A stretch of DNA of 29,466 nucleotides. Origin: JBOHHM01 sp050725495 (GTDB taxonomy: Bacteria; Pseudomonadota; Gammaproteobacteria; Burkholderiales; Burkholderiaceae_C). Below, piece after piece: positions 1-6,634 of the stretch. The stretch's first letter is position 1. Every line of letters begins with the position of its first letter. The DNA lies in assembly GCA_050725495.1 (NCBI GenBank), contig JBOHHM010000044.1, forward strand, positions 1 to 29,466, written 5' to 3'. The notes under the pieces were generated by a model that was given only the letters and a program-made list of their open reading frames with translations, was not told the origin of the DNA and made no database searches. The position numbers were made by a program, and so were the translations under genes.

Positions 1-558
1 GGGCAGCACGAACAGGCCCGACTGCGCGACCAGCCGCCGGTCCATCTCCGACGGCTCGCCAAACCAGATGACGGGCGCCCGGTTGCCCAAGAAGTAGCGC
101 TCGAAATTTCCGGGCACGCGAGGGTCGATGCGCTCGCGCGTCAGCGTGCGATCGAACGAGGGTGCGGCCGACCACAGCGCGGGCGTGTTCAGCGCGTACA
201 CCGCGGCATCGGTGACCGCGTCCTCGAGGGCGAAGAACGCCGCGACATAGGGCGACTTCGTGAAGTCGAGCAGCCGCGTCGGCGCACCGTGGTGCTGCAT
301 CAGGGCCAGGCAGCGCAGATCGTCTTCGAGCGCCGCGCGGTCGGACAGGTAGATGTGCGCCTTGCGGCGGAACACGCGCAGCGCGCGCGCCTCGCGCAGC
401 GGCCATAGCGAGCGATCCGCGCAATAGGTCTCAAGCCGCCTGGTCAGCGAGCTCACCAGCGGCCACTGCGCCGATGTCTCGCCGCGGAAGGCCCAGCCGG
501 GCTTGGACTCGGTGTGGGCCACGAACTCGGCCCACTGCGACAGACGAATAACCTCCAT
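1..558 (-). CDS. FRG-domain protein, 3' end outside the window
   Basis: This reading frame stays open from an ATG at 558 to the window edge, giving 186 codons with no stop, so the gene is cut by the left boundary. The translation contains the two hallmarks of the FRG domain: WAFRGE near residues 27-32, and QHHGAPTRLLDFTKSP followed by YVAAFFALED near residues 110-135. FRG domains are named for a conserved Phe-Arg-Gly motif. They occur in bacterial proteins of largely unknown biochemical role, some of them in defence or toxin contexts. No good ribosome binding site precedes the ATG and the frame is open a little further upstream, so the start is uncertain. It lies 100 bases downstream of the Bug receptor gene on the same strand and has no evident link to pyridine metabolism. 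Family assignment is fairly firm; function is unknown. Confidence 0.75.
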   Translation of the reverse strand, partial: MEVIRLSQWAEFVAHTESKPGWAFRGETSAQWPLVSSLTRRLETYCADRSLWPLREARALRVFRRKAHIYLSDRAALEDDLRCLALMQHHGAPTRLLDFTKSPYVAAFFALEDAVTDAAVYALNTPALWSAAPSFDRTLTRERIDPRVPGNFERYFLGNRAPVIWFGEPSEMDRRLVAQSGLFVLP

Positions 559-658
559 GCGCCACCCCACGATCGGCTGAACCCTCCGCACCCCAAGCGC
601 GTATTGTCAGCCCGAAAGCGATGCCGGTTCGCGCACCACGGTCTGCCCGGCGATCCGG

Positions 659-1648
659 TCAGTCCGCCGTGAGGCCGATCTGCCGCGCCGCCTGTTCGAA
701 CCGGTCGATATCGCCACGGATGATGCGCTGGAACTCGTCCGGGGTGCTGGTGGCCGCGGCGAAACCGCGATCGGCCAGCTTTTGCTTGATGTCGGCTCGC
801 GCCACGATCTTGCCGATCTCGGCATTGAGCTTGTCGACGATCGCAGGCGGCGTCTTGGCCGGGACCAGGAAACCGAACCACTGGTCCACGTCGTAGCCGC
901 TCACGCCCAGATCCTGCACCGACGGCACCTCCGGCAGCAGCGACACGCGCGCCTTGGACGTGACGGCCAGGGCGCGCAGCTTGCTGCTCTTGAGGTGCGG
1001 CACGGTGTTGGCCAGGGTGTTGATGCTGACCTCGACCTGGCCGCCTAGAACGTCGGTCAAGGCCGGCGCGCAGCCCTTGTAGGGGACGTGGACGAAATGG
1101 ATGTTGGTCGACATCCTCAGCAGCTCGCCCGCGAAGTGCTGGGGCGTGCCGTTTCCGCACGAGGCGTAGCTGACCGGCTTGGCGGCTTTCGCGCTCTCGA
1201 TCAGTTCCCCCAGCGTGCGGACCTTGGAGCTGGTGGGGACCGCGATCACCGAAGGCGTCGACGCGATCAGGATCACGCCCTTGAGATCGTTTCGCGCATC
1301 GAACGGCAGCTTGCGGAAGATCGCCGGATTGATGGCGTAGCTGCTGTTAACGACCAGCAGCGTCAGCCCGTCCGCCGGGCTCTTGGCGACCGCCTCGGCG
1401 CCGATGTTGCCGCTCGCACCGGGGCGGTTGTCGACGATCACGGGCTGCCCCACGCTCTGGCTCAGCTCGGTGGCGATCAAGCGCGCCAGCGCGTCCGTGC
1501 CACCGCCCGGCGGAAAGGTGACGATCAGTCGCATCGGCTTGTCGGGGAAGGAGGCCGGATCGACCGCGTGCGCCTGGCCGGCAAGACCGGCGATGCCCAG
1601 AAGCGCGGCGCAACCGGCACGCCCCCATCGGATCAGACTCTTGTGCAT
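659..1648 (-). CDS. Bug-type tripartite tricarboxylate transporter substrate-binding protein
   Basis: This is a 329-residue periplasmic receptor of the Bug/TctC family, which binds organic or aromatic acids for uptake or sensing. The start at 1648 gives a clear signal peptide: basic MHKSLIRWGR, a hydrophobic Ala/Gly/Leu stretch, and probable cleavage after AHA near residue 28. GGAG lies about eight bases upstream. An alternative ATG at 1663 overlaps the preceding stop as ATGA and would add five residues. Family landmarks follow: KPMRLIVTFPPGGGTD, then VDNRPGASGNIGAEAVAKSPADG, then VPYKG. The length is typical. No TctA/TctB membrane partner is in the window, as is common for orphan Bug genes. 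It is the last gene of the nadC-led set. Some Bug receptors of Bordetella are reported to bind nicotinate, nicotinamide or quinolinate, so a pyridine carboxylate ligand is plausible but inferred. Confidence 0.88.
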   Translation of the reverse strand: MHKSLIRWGRAGCAALLGIAGLAGQAHAVDPASFPDKPMRLIVTFPPGGGTDALARLIATELSQSVGQPVIVDNRPGASGNIGAEAVAKSPADGLTLLVVNSSYAINPAIFRKLPFDARNDLKGVILIASTPSVIAVPTSSKVRTLGELIESAKAAKPVSYASCGNGTPQHFAGELLRMSTNIHFVHVPYKGCAPALTDVLGGQVEVSINTLANTVPHLKSSKLRALAVTSKARVSLLPEVPSVQDLGVSGYDVDQWFGFLVPAKTPPAIVDKLNAEIGKIVARADIKQKLADRGFAAATSTPDEFQRIIRGDIDRFEQAARQIGLTAD

Positions 1649-1659
1649 AAAACGGCTCC

Positions 1660-3744
1660 TCATGAATGGGCGACCGCATTGGCCGCGGTGCTGTGGGAAT
1701 GAGCGTACTGCAGGTCGATGCCGCAGTCCCTGGACGCCACGGCCACTGCGCTCTCTAGGTCGGCCGCGGCGCTCGAATGGATGACGTAGAGCGCATCGCC
1801 TGCCTTGACCACATCGGCCTGGCGGCACAGCAGGTCGACGCCTGCGCCCCGGTCCTGCGGCGCGCCGGCGCGGCGTGCCACCTCGGTGATCTGGGCGAAG
1901 TTGACCGCGCCGACGCGGGCGTCGTTGCGGGCGCGCACGACGTGGGTCAGCAGGCCGGGGGCGATCGGTGGCGAGCGGCGTCCCTGAGCGTCGACGATGG
2001 CATCGAACTTGGCGCGCGCCTGGCCCGTCGCCAGCAGATGCTCCGCGCGCGCGCGCGCCTGCGCCGGACCGCCCAGGCCCGTGTCCCAGGCCAGGATGCG
2101 GCTGGCGAAAAACAGGGCTTTTTCGCGCAGATCACCGGGCGCGCCGGCCGCGTTGTCGAGCACCTGCAGTACGTCGCGCACTTCCAGCGCCGGGCCAATG
2201 CCGCGGCCGATCGGCTCGGATCCGTCGGTCGCGTGCGCCTCGACCGTCAGGCCCAGGGCATTGCCGACCGTCTCGAACAGGCGGGCCAGCTCGGCCGCCT
2301 CCTGGCGCGTCTTCAGCTTGGCCTGCGGTCCGAACGGCAGGTCGACGATCACATGGCTGGAGCCGGCCGTCAGCTTCTTGGACAGAATCGACGCGACCGA
2401 CCAGCGGTTGGAGTCGACGCCCAGCGGCCGCGTGATGCTGTTCATCACGTCGTCCAGGGCCGAGTGGTTAAGCCGGCCGTTCCAGGCGATGCAGCCACGC
2501 GTGCGCCGCACCGTGTCGAGCAGTTGCAGCGCGGTCAGGTCGACGCGCGCCACGACGTCCATCGCGTCAGCCGTGCCGGCGGCCGAGGTGATCGCGCGCG
2601 ACGAGGTTTTCGGAATCGCCAGGCCGTGCGCCGCGACAATGGGAATGACGATCAGGGTGATGCGGCTGCCGGGAATGCCGCCCATCGAGTGCTTGTCGAC
2701 CACGATGGGCTCGTTCCAGTCCATGCGCGGCGTGAAACTGGCGCGCACGCGGGCCAGCGACACCACCTCGGCATCGCTCAAGCTGCGCGTCGCGGCCACC
2801 AGGAAGGCGCCCACCTCGCTGTCGGGGTAGCGCCCCTGCATGATGTCGCGCAGCAGCTCGGCGTACTGGTCCTCGCGCAACTCCTCGCCGCGGATCTTCG
2901 CGCGCAGCGCGGCCCGGCTTTCGGGCGCCGGGGTGCGGTGGATGGTGACGGCCGCTCCGGCAGGCAGGGCCAGATCCTCGAAGGCCTGCCGCGACAGGCC
3001 GATCTCGTCCTCGGCGAGCCCCTGGCCGGCGCCGACCACGTGAACGTTGGCGCGTATGCTGCGCGTGCCGCCGACGATGTCGATGCGTTCGGGGCCGAGG
3101 TAGTCCGCCGCGCCGACCAGGCTGTTCGGCGGCAGGTAGGCGATAGGGTGGCGCCAGGTGTCGATCGGGTAGGGCACGACATGCAGGCGCTTGCTGGCGC
3201 CGGCGAGCGCGGCAACGAAGCGCTCGACGCCTTCGTCGATCGAGCCGTCGTTGGCCACACTCAGCACCTCGACATGGTCGGACGAACCGAGGTCCACCTG
3301 GCGGTCGAGGCGGAGCGTGATCTCGCCGCCGCTTTCGCGCCCACGCGCGGCAATGCGCTGCGCCAGCGCGGCGCGGCCGGCGCTGATCGACACGAGCACC
3401 AGGCGCGGCACGAGCGCCGCCATCCTGGCGATGGTGCCGCGGGAGCCGTTTGCGACGACATGGCGGCCCGCCTTCAGGTCCGCCAGCAGCCCCACGGGCA
3501 ATCCGTACCGAAGGCCGTGGGCGGACCAGGTGATCAGGAATTCGCCCGCCTGGTCGCGCTCGGCAAACTCCTGCTCTCTCGCCGCGGCGTGGCGCTCGCC
3601 ACCGGCGTCGGCCGCCCGCGTGATGACCCGCGTGGCGAACACGTACCGAGGGTCCGAGCCCAGCACGGCACGGGCGCCATCGATCAGGGTGTCCTTGCCG
3701 ACACCGCTGGGCCCCACGACGAGAAAGAAGATGCCGGGTCGCAT
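1660..3744 (-). CDS. PhnN-type ribose 1,5-bisphosphate phosphokinase fused to AMP/thymidine-phosphorylase-like domain
   Basis: A 694-residue two-domain protein. Residues 1 to about 185 resemble PhnN, which phosphorylates ribose 1,5-bisphosphate to PRPP: Walker A GPSGVGKDT at 11-19 and the guanylate-kinase-like ATRVITRAADAGGERH segment. From about residue 190 to the end it resembles the roughly 500-residue archaeal-type AMP phosphorylase/putative thymidine phosphorylase family, with DKHSMGGIPGSRITLIV near 348-364 and KTSSRAITSAAGTADAMD near 378-395. AMP phosphorylase splits a nucleoside monophosphate with phosphate, releasing the base and ribose 1,5-bisphosphate, which is the PhnN substrate, so the fusion should channel that intermediate. 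It starts ten bases after the nadC-like gene, which uses PRPP, and GAGG precedes the ATG. No frameshift is visible and both halves keep their motifs. The nucleotide substrate is not known: AMP, CMP or a pyridine mononucleotide are options. Confidence 0.85.
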   Translation of the reverse strand: MRPGIFFLVVGPSGVGKDTLIDGARAVLGSDPRYVFATRVITRAADAGGERHAAAREQEFAERDQAGEFLITWSAHGLRYGLPVGLLADLKAGRHVVANGSRGTIARMAALVPRLVLVSISAGRAALAQRIAARGRESGGEITLRLDRQVDLGSSDHVEVLSVANDGSIDEGVERFVAALAGASKRLHVVPYPIDTWRHPIAYLPPNSLVGAADYLGPERIDIVGGTRSIRANVHVVGAGQGLAEDEIGLSRQAFEDLALPAGAAVTIHRTPAPESRAALRAKIRGEELREDQYAELLRDIMQGRYPDSEVGAFLVAATRSLSDAEVVSLARVRASFTPRMDWNEPIVVDKHSMGGIPGSRITLIVIPIVAAHGLAIPKTSSRAITSAAGTADAMDVVARVDLTALQLLDTVRRTRGCIAWNGRLNHSALDDVMNSITRPLGVDSNRWSVASILSKKLTAGSSHVIVDLPFGPQAKLKTRQEAAELARLFETVGNALGLTVEAHATDGSEPIGRGIGPALEVRDVLQVLDNAAGAPGDLREKALFFASRILAWDTGLGGPAQARARAEHLLATGQARAKFDAIVDAQGRRSPPIAPGLLTHVVRARNDARVGAVNFAQITEVARRAGAPQDRGAGVDLLCRQADVVKAGDALYVIHSSAAADLESAVAVASRDCGIDLQYAHSHSTAANAVAHS

Positions 3745-3754
3745 GCCCTGCGCC

Positions 3755-4591
3755 TCACACGGCCTCGTCCAGGCCGATGTCGACGGCGGGGGCGGACTGA
3801 GTGATCTTGCTGGTCGATATGTAATCGACGCCAGTTTCTGCGACAGGCCGGATGGTTTCGAGGCGGATGCCGCCGGAGGCCTCGATCTTGGTACGACCGT
3901 TGACCATTTCGACCGCTTCGCGCATGTCCGGCACGGACATGTTGTCCAGCATGATCACGTCGACGCCCGCATCAAGGGCTTCGCGCACCTGGGCGAGGTG
4001 GTCACATTCCACTTCGAGCTTAGTGAGGACAGGCAGCTTCCTGCGGGCGCGCTGCACCGCGGAAGCGATGCTGCCGCACACGGCGATGTGGTTGTCCTTG
4101 ATCATGACGCCGTTGTCGAGGCCCAGACGGTGGTTCAATCCGCCGCCGCACACGACGGCGTGCTTCTCGAGCATACGCAGGCCTGGGGTGGTCTTGCGGC
4201 TGTCGATCAGACGCGCCTTCGTACCGGCGATGGCCTGGACATAGCGTGCGGTCTCGTTGGCGATGCCACACAGTCGCTGCATGATGTTCAGCGCTGTGCG
4301 CTCGGCGGTCAGCACGCTGCGTGCCGAGCCACGCACGCCGATCAGGATGGCGCCCTTCTCGACCTTGTCGCCGTCGCGCACGCGCACATCGATGCGAAGT
4401 GACGGGTCATAGCGAGAGAAGACACGCGCGGCGACATCGACGCCGGCGACCCGCATGGGCTCGCGCGCGTTCATGTAGAACTCTCCGACTTCCTCCGGCT
4501 CGATCATGGTCTGGACGGTCAGGTCGCAGGCACCAATGTCTTCGGTCAGCCAGAGGTCGATCAGTTTGTCCGTGGCGAATGGGTCGTACAT
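3755..4591 (-). CDS. nadC: Nicotinate-nucleotide pyrophosphorylase (carboxylating), quinolinate phosphoribosyltransferase family
   Basis: A 278-residue cytosolic enzyme of the NadC family. The family reaction is quinolinate plus PRPP giving nicotinate mononucleotide, CO2 and pyrophosphate. Visible signatures are EDIGACDLT near the N-terminus, TALNIMQRLCGIA, DSRKTTPGLR near residue 130, NHRLGLDNGVMIKDNH, KLEVECD, DVIMLDN and the C-terminal KIEASGGI phosphate-binding region. The ATG at 4591 has GGAG six bases upstream and a near-consensus promoter further up (4674-4701). It leads a probable three-gene operon with the kinase-phosphorylase fusion and the Bug receptor, divergent from a MarR regulator. 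That context, away from nadA/nadB, suggests catabolic or salvage use rather than housekeeping NAD synthesis, and it may be a second nadC copy. The family call is strong; the catabolic role is inferred. A related ModD-like role is less likely. Confidence 0.92.
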   Translation of the reverse strand: MYDPFATDKLIDLWLTEDIGACDLTVQTMIEPEEVGEFYMNAREPMRVAGVDVAARVFSRYDPSLRIDVRVRDGDKVEKGAILIGVRGSARSVLTAERTALNIMQRLCGIANETARYVQAIAGTKARLIDSRKTTPGLRMLEKHAVVCGGGLNHRLGLDNGVMIKDNHIAVCGSIASAVQRARRKLPVLTKLEVECDHLAQVREALDAGVDVIMLDNMSVPDMREAVEMVNGRTKIEASGGIRLETIRPVAETGVDYISTSKITQSAPAVDIGLDEAV

Positions 4592-4650
4592 GGTTCACTC
4601 CAAGGTTCAGGTTGCTGGTAGACGCTGACTTCGGATATCGCGCAAAAAAC

Positions 4651-4662
4651 TTAGATATCGAA
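4651..4662. promoter_or_regulatory. Near-palindromic operator candidate (site 1)
   Basis: TTAGATATCGAA matches the palindrome TTAGATATCTAA at all but one base. It lies just downstream of the predicted nadC start point, where a bound MarR dimer would block transcription. A weaker related sequence (TCGGATATCGCG) sits at 4631-4642, about two helical turns away. Confidence 0.55.
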
Positions 4663-4673
4663 GAATATGGTTC

Positions 4674-4701
4674 ATTCTAGCGACGGACAGCTTCTTGTCA
4701 A
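4674..4701 (-). promoter_or_regulatory. Predicted sigma-70 promoter of the nadC set
   Basis: Read on the minus strand, TTGACA (4701-4696) is followed after 16 bases by TAGAAT (4679-4674), a perfect -35 and a 5/6 -10 element. Transcription would begin around 4667, giving a leader of roughly 75 bases before the ATG at 4591. The promoter is bracketed by two near-palindromes (4651-4662 and 4708-4719). Confidence 0.7.
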
Positions 4702-4722
4702 TAAATCTTTGATATCTAATTA
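4695..4722 (+). promoter_or_regulatory. Possible promoter of the divergent MarR gene
   Basis: TTGTCA (4695-4700) and TAATTA (4717-4722) are spaced 16 bases apart on the plus strand. The -35 shares its bases with that of the opposing nadC promoter, and the near-palindrome at 4708-4719 lies between the two boxes. This would leave a leader of about 150 bases. The assignment is weaker than for the minus-strand promoter. Confidence 0.4.
4708..4719. promoter_or_regulatory. Near-palindromic operator candidate (site 2)
   Basis: TTTGATATCTAA is the mirror form of site 1: it also differs from TTAGATATCTAA at one base, in the opposite half. It lies immediately upstream of the nadC -35 box and inside the possible MarR promoter. 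Its centre is 57 bases from that of site 1. Confidence 0.55.
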
Positions 4723-4743
4723 TTTTCGAGATGTGAGCCATGA

Positions 4744-4761
4744 CCAGGATGTGTATCCTGG
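4744..4761. repeat. Inverted repeat in the MarR leader
   Basis: CCAGGAT, a four-base GTGT spacer and ATCCTGG form a perfect seven-base inverted repeat. The right half, with its preceding bases (GTATCCTG, 4753-4760), recurs as a direct repeat at 4779-4786. It could be a second operator or an RNA hairpin in the marR leader. Confidence 0.5.
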
Positions 4762-4876
4762 AAGGCCCCGTCGTTCATGTATCCTGTGGCACACAGCACT
4801 TGTCCCTGCGGCACGGCCAATCCGGCCTGGCTTTCGTGGGTGATGCACATTTCCGATCAATGCTTCCTTTATTGCT

Positions 4877-5419
4877 ATGACGACGACCGAGAGGGGCTCC
4901 CAAGACCAGAGTCCGGATGACCTGGCTCAGGAACGGCTGGCGCACCTGGTGAAGAATGCGGCCCGGGCTTTCATCAGAGCATTGGAGATGCGCTTGGCCG
5001 AGCACACCCCCGCGTCTTATGGCCACTGGACGATCCTGCGGGTCCTCTGGAGGCACGATGGCCTGTCGCAGCGCGAACTCAGCGAGCGCGCCGGGGTGAC
5101 GGAGTCCACCACGCTGACCGCGGTGAAGACCCTGGAAGCGTTGGGCTACATAGAACGCACCCATCTTCCCGGCAACAACAAGAAAGTGCATGTCTTTCTG
5201 ACCAAATCGGGCAAGGCGCTGAAGCGCAAGCTCGTGCCGCTGGCAGAGGAGGTCAATGAGATCAGCGTGCAGGATGTGACGGCGCAAGAGGTGGCGATCA
5301 CGCGCAAAGTGCTGCTTGCCATCGCACAAAATCTTGCGCGAGATGAGGAGTCCGCCGCGGGTACTGGCAGACGCGTGAGGTCGACGCGCGAGGTCGGCCG
5401 GCGGCTGGCAGAGATGTGA
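4877..5419 (+). CDS. MarR-family transcriptional regulator
   Basis: A 180-residue protein with a MarR winged-helix domain. Helical N-terminal dimerisation residues are followed by GHWTILRVLWRHDGLSQRELSERAGVTESTTLTAVKTLEALGYIER near 48-92 and a wing with LTKSGKALKRKLVPLAEEV near 103-122. The last 30 residues are basic and probably disordered. It is transcribed divergently from the nadC-led set, with 285 bases between them that hold the promoters and palindromes, so it most likely represses that set and itself. Pyridine carboxylates or related metabolites are the natural ligand guess. No strong ribosome binding site precedes the ATG. Family assignment is strong; target and ligand are inferred from position. 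Confidence 0.88.
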   Translation: MTTTERGSQDQSPDDLAQERLAHLVKNAARAFIRALEMRLAEHTPASYGHWTILRVLWRHDGLSQRELSERAGVTESTTLTAVKTLEALGYIERTHLPGNNKKVHVFLTKSGKALKRKLVPLAEEVNEISVQDVTAQEVAITRKVLLAIAQNLARDEESAAGTGRRVRSTREVGRRLAEM

Positions 5420-5433
5420 CGAGCCCGCCCGCA

Positions 5434-5476
5434 AGGCGGCTGCGCAGGTGCCGGCCGGACAGGCGGCAGCCGCCTG
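5434..5476. terminator. Hairpin between convergent genes
   Basis: AGGCGGCTGC (5434-5443) is perfectly complementary to GCAGCCGCCT (5466-5475). Nested in it is a tighter hairpin, CAGGCGG-CAG-CCGCCTG (5460-5476). It lies between the marR stop and the end of the xdhC remnant, so it could terminate from either side. No T-run follows on either strand, so an intrinsic terminator is only probable. Confidence 0.55.
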
Positions 5477-5495
5477 CTGAACCAAGCCGGCAGGA

Positions 5496-6557
5496 TCAAG
5501 GACTTGCGCTCAGTTGGGACTCGAGATTCGGGCCCATCGACGAAGCCTGCCGACACTCGCCGGGGAGACCCTCCCGCCCGCGTTTCGCCTGTGCGACGCT
5601 TGCCCCCTGCGGCAGCTCGACCCCGTTCTTCACCGCGAGTATTTCGGCCATCGCGCTCACGGCGATCTCGGGCGGGGTGCTGCTGCCGAGGTGGATGCCT
5701 ATCGGTCCCCGCAGGCGGGCCAGCGAGCTTTCCGTGTGCCCGAAATGCGCCATCATCCTCGTTGTTGCGGCGCGAGCCTATGGCCCCCACGTAGAAGGCC
5801 TCGCTTTCGAGCGCCTCCAGCAAGGCGAGGTCATCCAGCTTGGGGTCGTGCGTCAGTGCGACCACGCAGCTGCGCCGATCGGGCTTGAATGCCGTCACGA
5901 CGTCGTCCGGCATATCGGACACCACGGTGACACCGGGCAGGGACCATGCTGCGCGATGCTCCTGCGGCGGGTCGCACACGGTGACGGCAAAGCCGCAGGA
6001 GAGCGCCATGGCGGCGAGGTACTCGGTCAGGGGGCCGGCGCCGATCACGAGCATGCGGTAGGCGGGCCCGAAGGTCGCGGACAGGGATGTCTCGTCCATC
6101 TCCAGCGCCGCATGCGAGGCGGCGGCCGAAACGCTCACCGCGTCGTCGCACAGCCGCACAGTGCGGCGCATCAGACGGCCGGCCGCCACGCCCGGACCAG
6201 CTCCTCCAAGGCCGCCGGCGCCGGGTCGTATTCCAGCAACAGCTCGAGCGTGCCGCCACAAGGCAAGCCGAACCGGTGCGCCTCGTCGGCGGTGACGCCA
6301 TACTTGACGAGACGCGGCGCGCCGCCCGGCATGGCGCCACGCTGGCAACGCGGCGCGTAGCGATCAATGAGGTCGTCTTCAATGCAGCCGCCGGACACCG
6401 ACCCGACCACCGCGCCTCCTTCGCCCAGGGCCATGATCGAGCCCACGGGCCGCGGCGACGCGCCCCAGGTGCGGGCCACCGTGGCCAGCAAGGCGTGCTG
6501 GCCCACCACCCGCCAGTCGCGCTAGGTGCGCAGCACCTTCACGTCGATGTGTTCCAT
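5496..6557 (-). pseudogene. Decayed XdhC-family gene (molybdenum-hydroxylase maturation factor)
   Basis: The 1062 bases have the length of a complete XdhC gene and all its parts, but not in one frame. An ATG at 6557, with AGGAGG six bases upstream, opens MEHIDVKVLRT, then an in-frame TAG at 6524-6522 interrupts it. The same frame continues with RTWGASPRPVGS and GSVSGGCIEDDL, then stops at 6173-6171. The Rossmann part (MLVIGAGPLTEYLA, VTVCDPP, FYVGAIGSRRNNE) runs in a second frame from 6171. The last part (AHFGHTESSLARLRGPIG, EIAVSAMAEILAVKNG) returns to the first frame from about 5756. XdhC loads sulfurated cofactor into xanthine-dehydrogenase-family enzymes, so it would have served the nicotinate dehydrogenase here. 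Natural split genes of this family exist, so the break at 6171 (TGATG overlap) alone could be functional. The stop plus the second shift argue for decay or for sequence errors. Confidence 0.75.
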
Positions 6558-6634
6558 CCGCATCCTCCTGCTGTCAGCGGTCGACGCGGATTGCTCGCCG
6601 CCCCATGGTCCGCTCAATCCTCGAATACCAAGCC

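Noticed and set aside
1777..3804. Long plus-strand open frame of 675 codons opposite the kinase-phosphorylase gene
   Set aside because: It is antisense to a gene with clear motifs. Its translation is rich in Arg, Ala, His and Asp, has no recognisable domain and reflects GC-rich codon bias on the opposite strand.
4776..5485. Minus-strand open frame opposite the MarR gene at 4877
   Set aside because: No recognisable domain, overlaps a clear MarR gene completely, and has no ribosome binding site.
6171..6509. Short stand-alone XdhC N-terminal gene starting at GTG 6509
   Set aside because: A better start with AGGAGG lies at 6557 in the same frame, separated only by a TAG. Together with the later frame changes this points to a broken gene, although re-initiation cannot be excluded.
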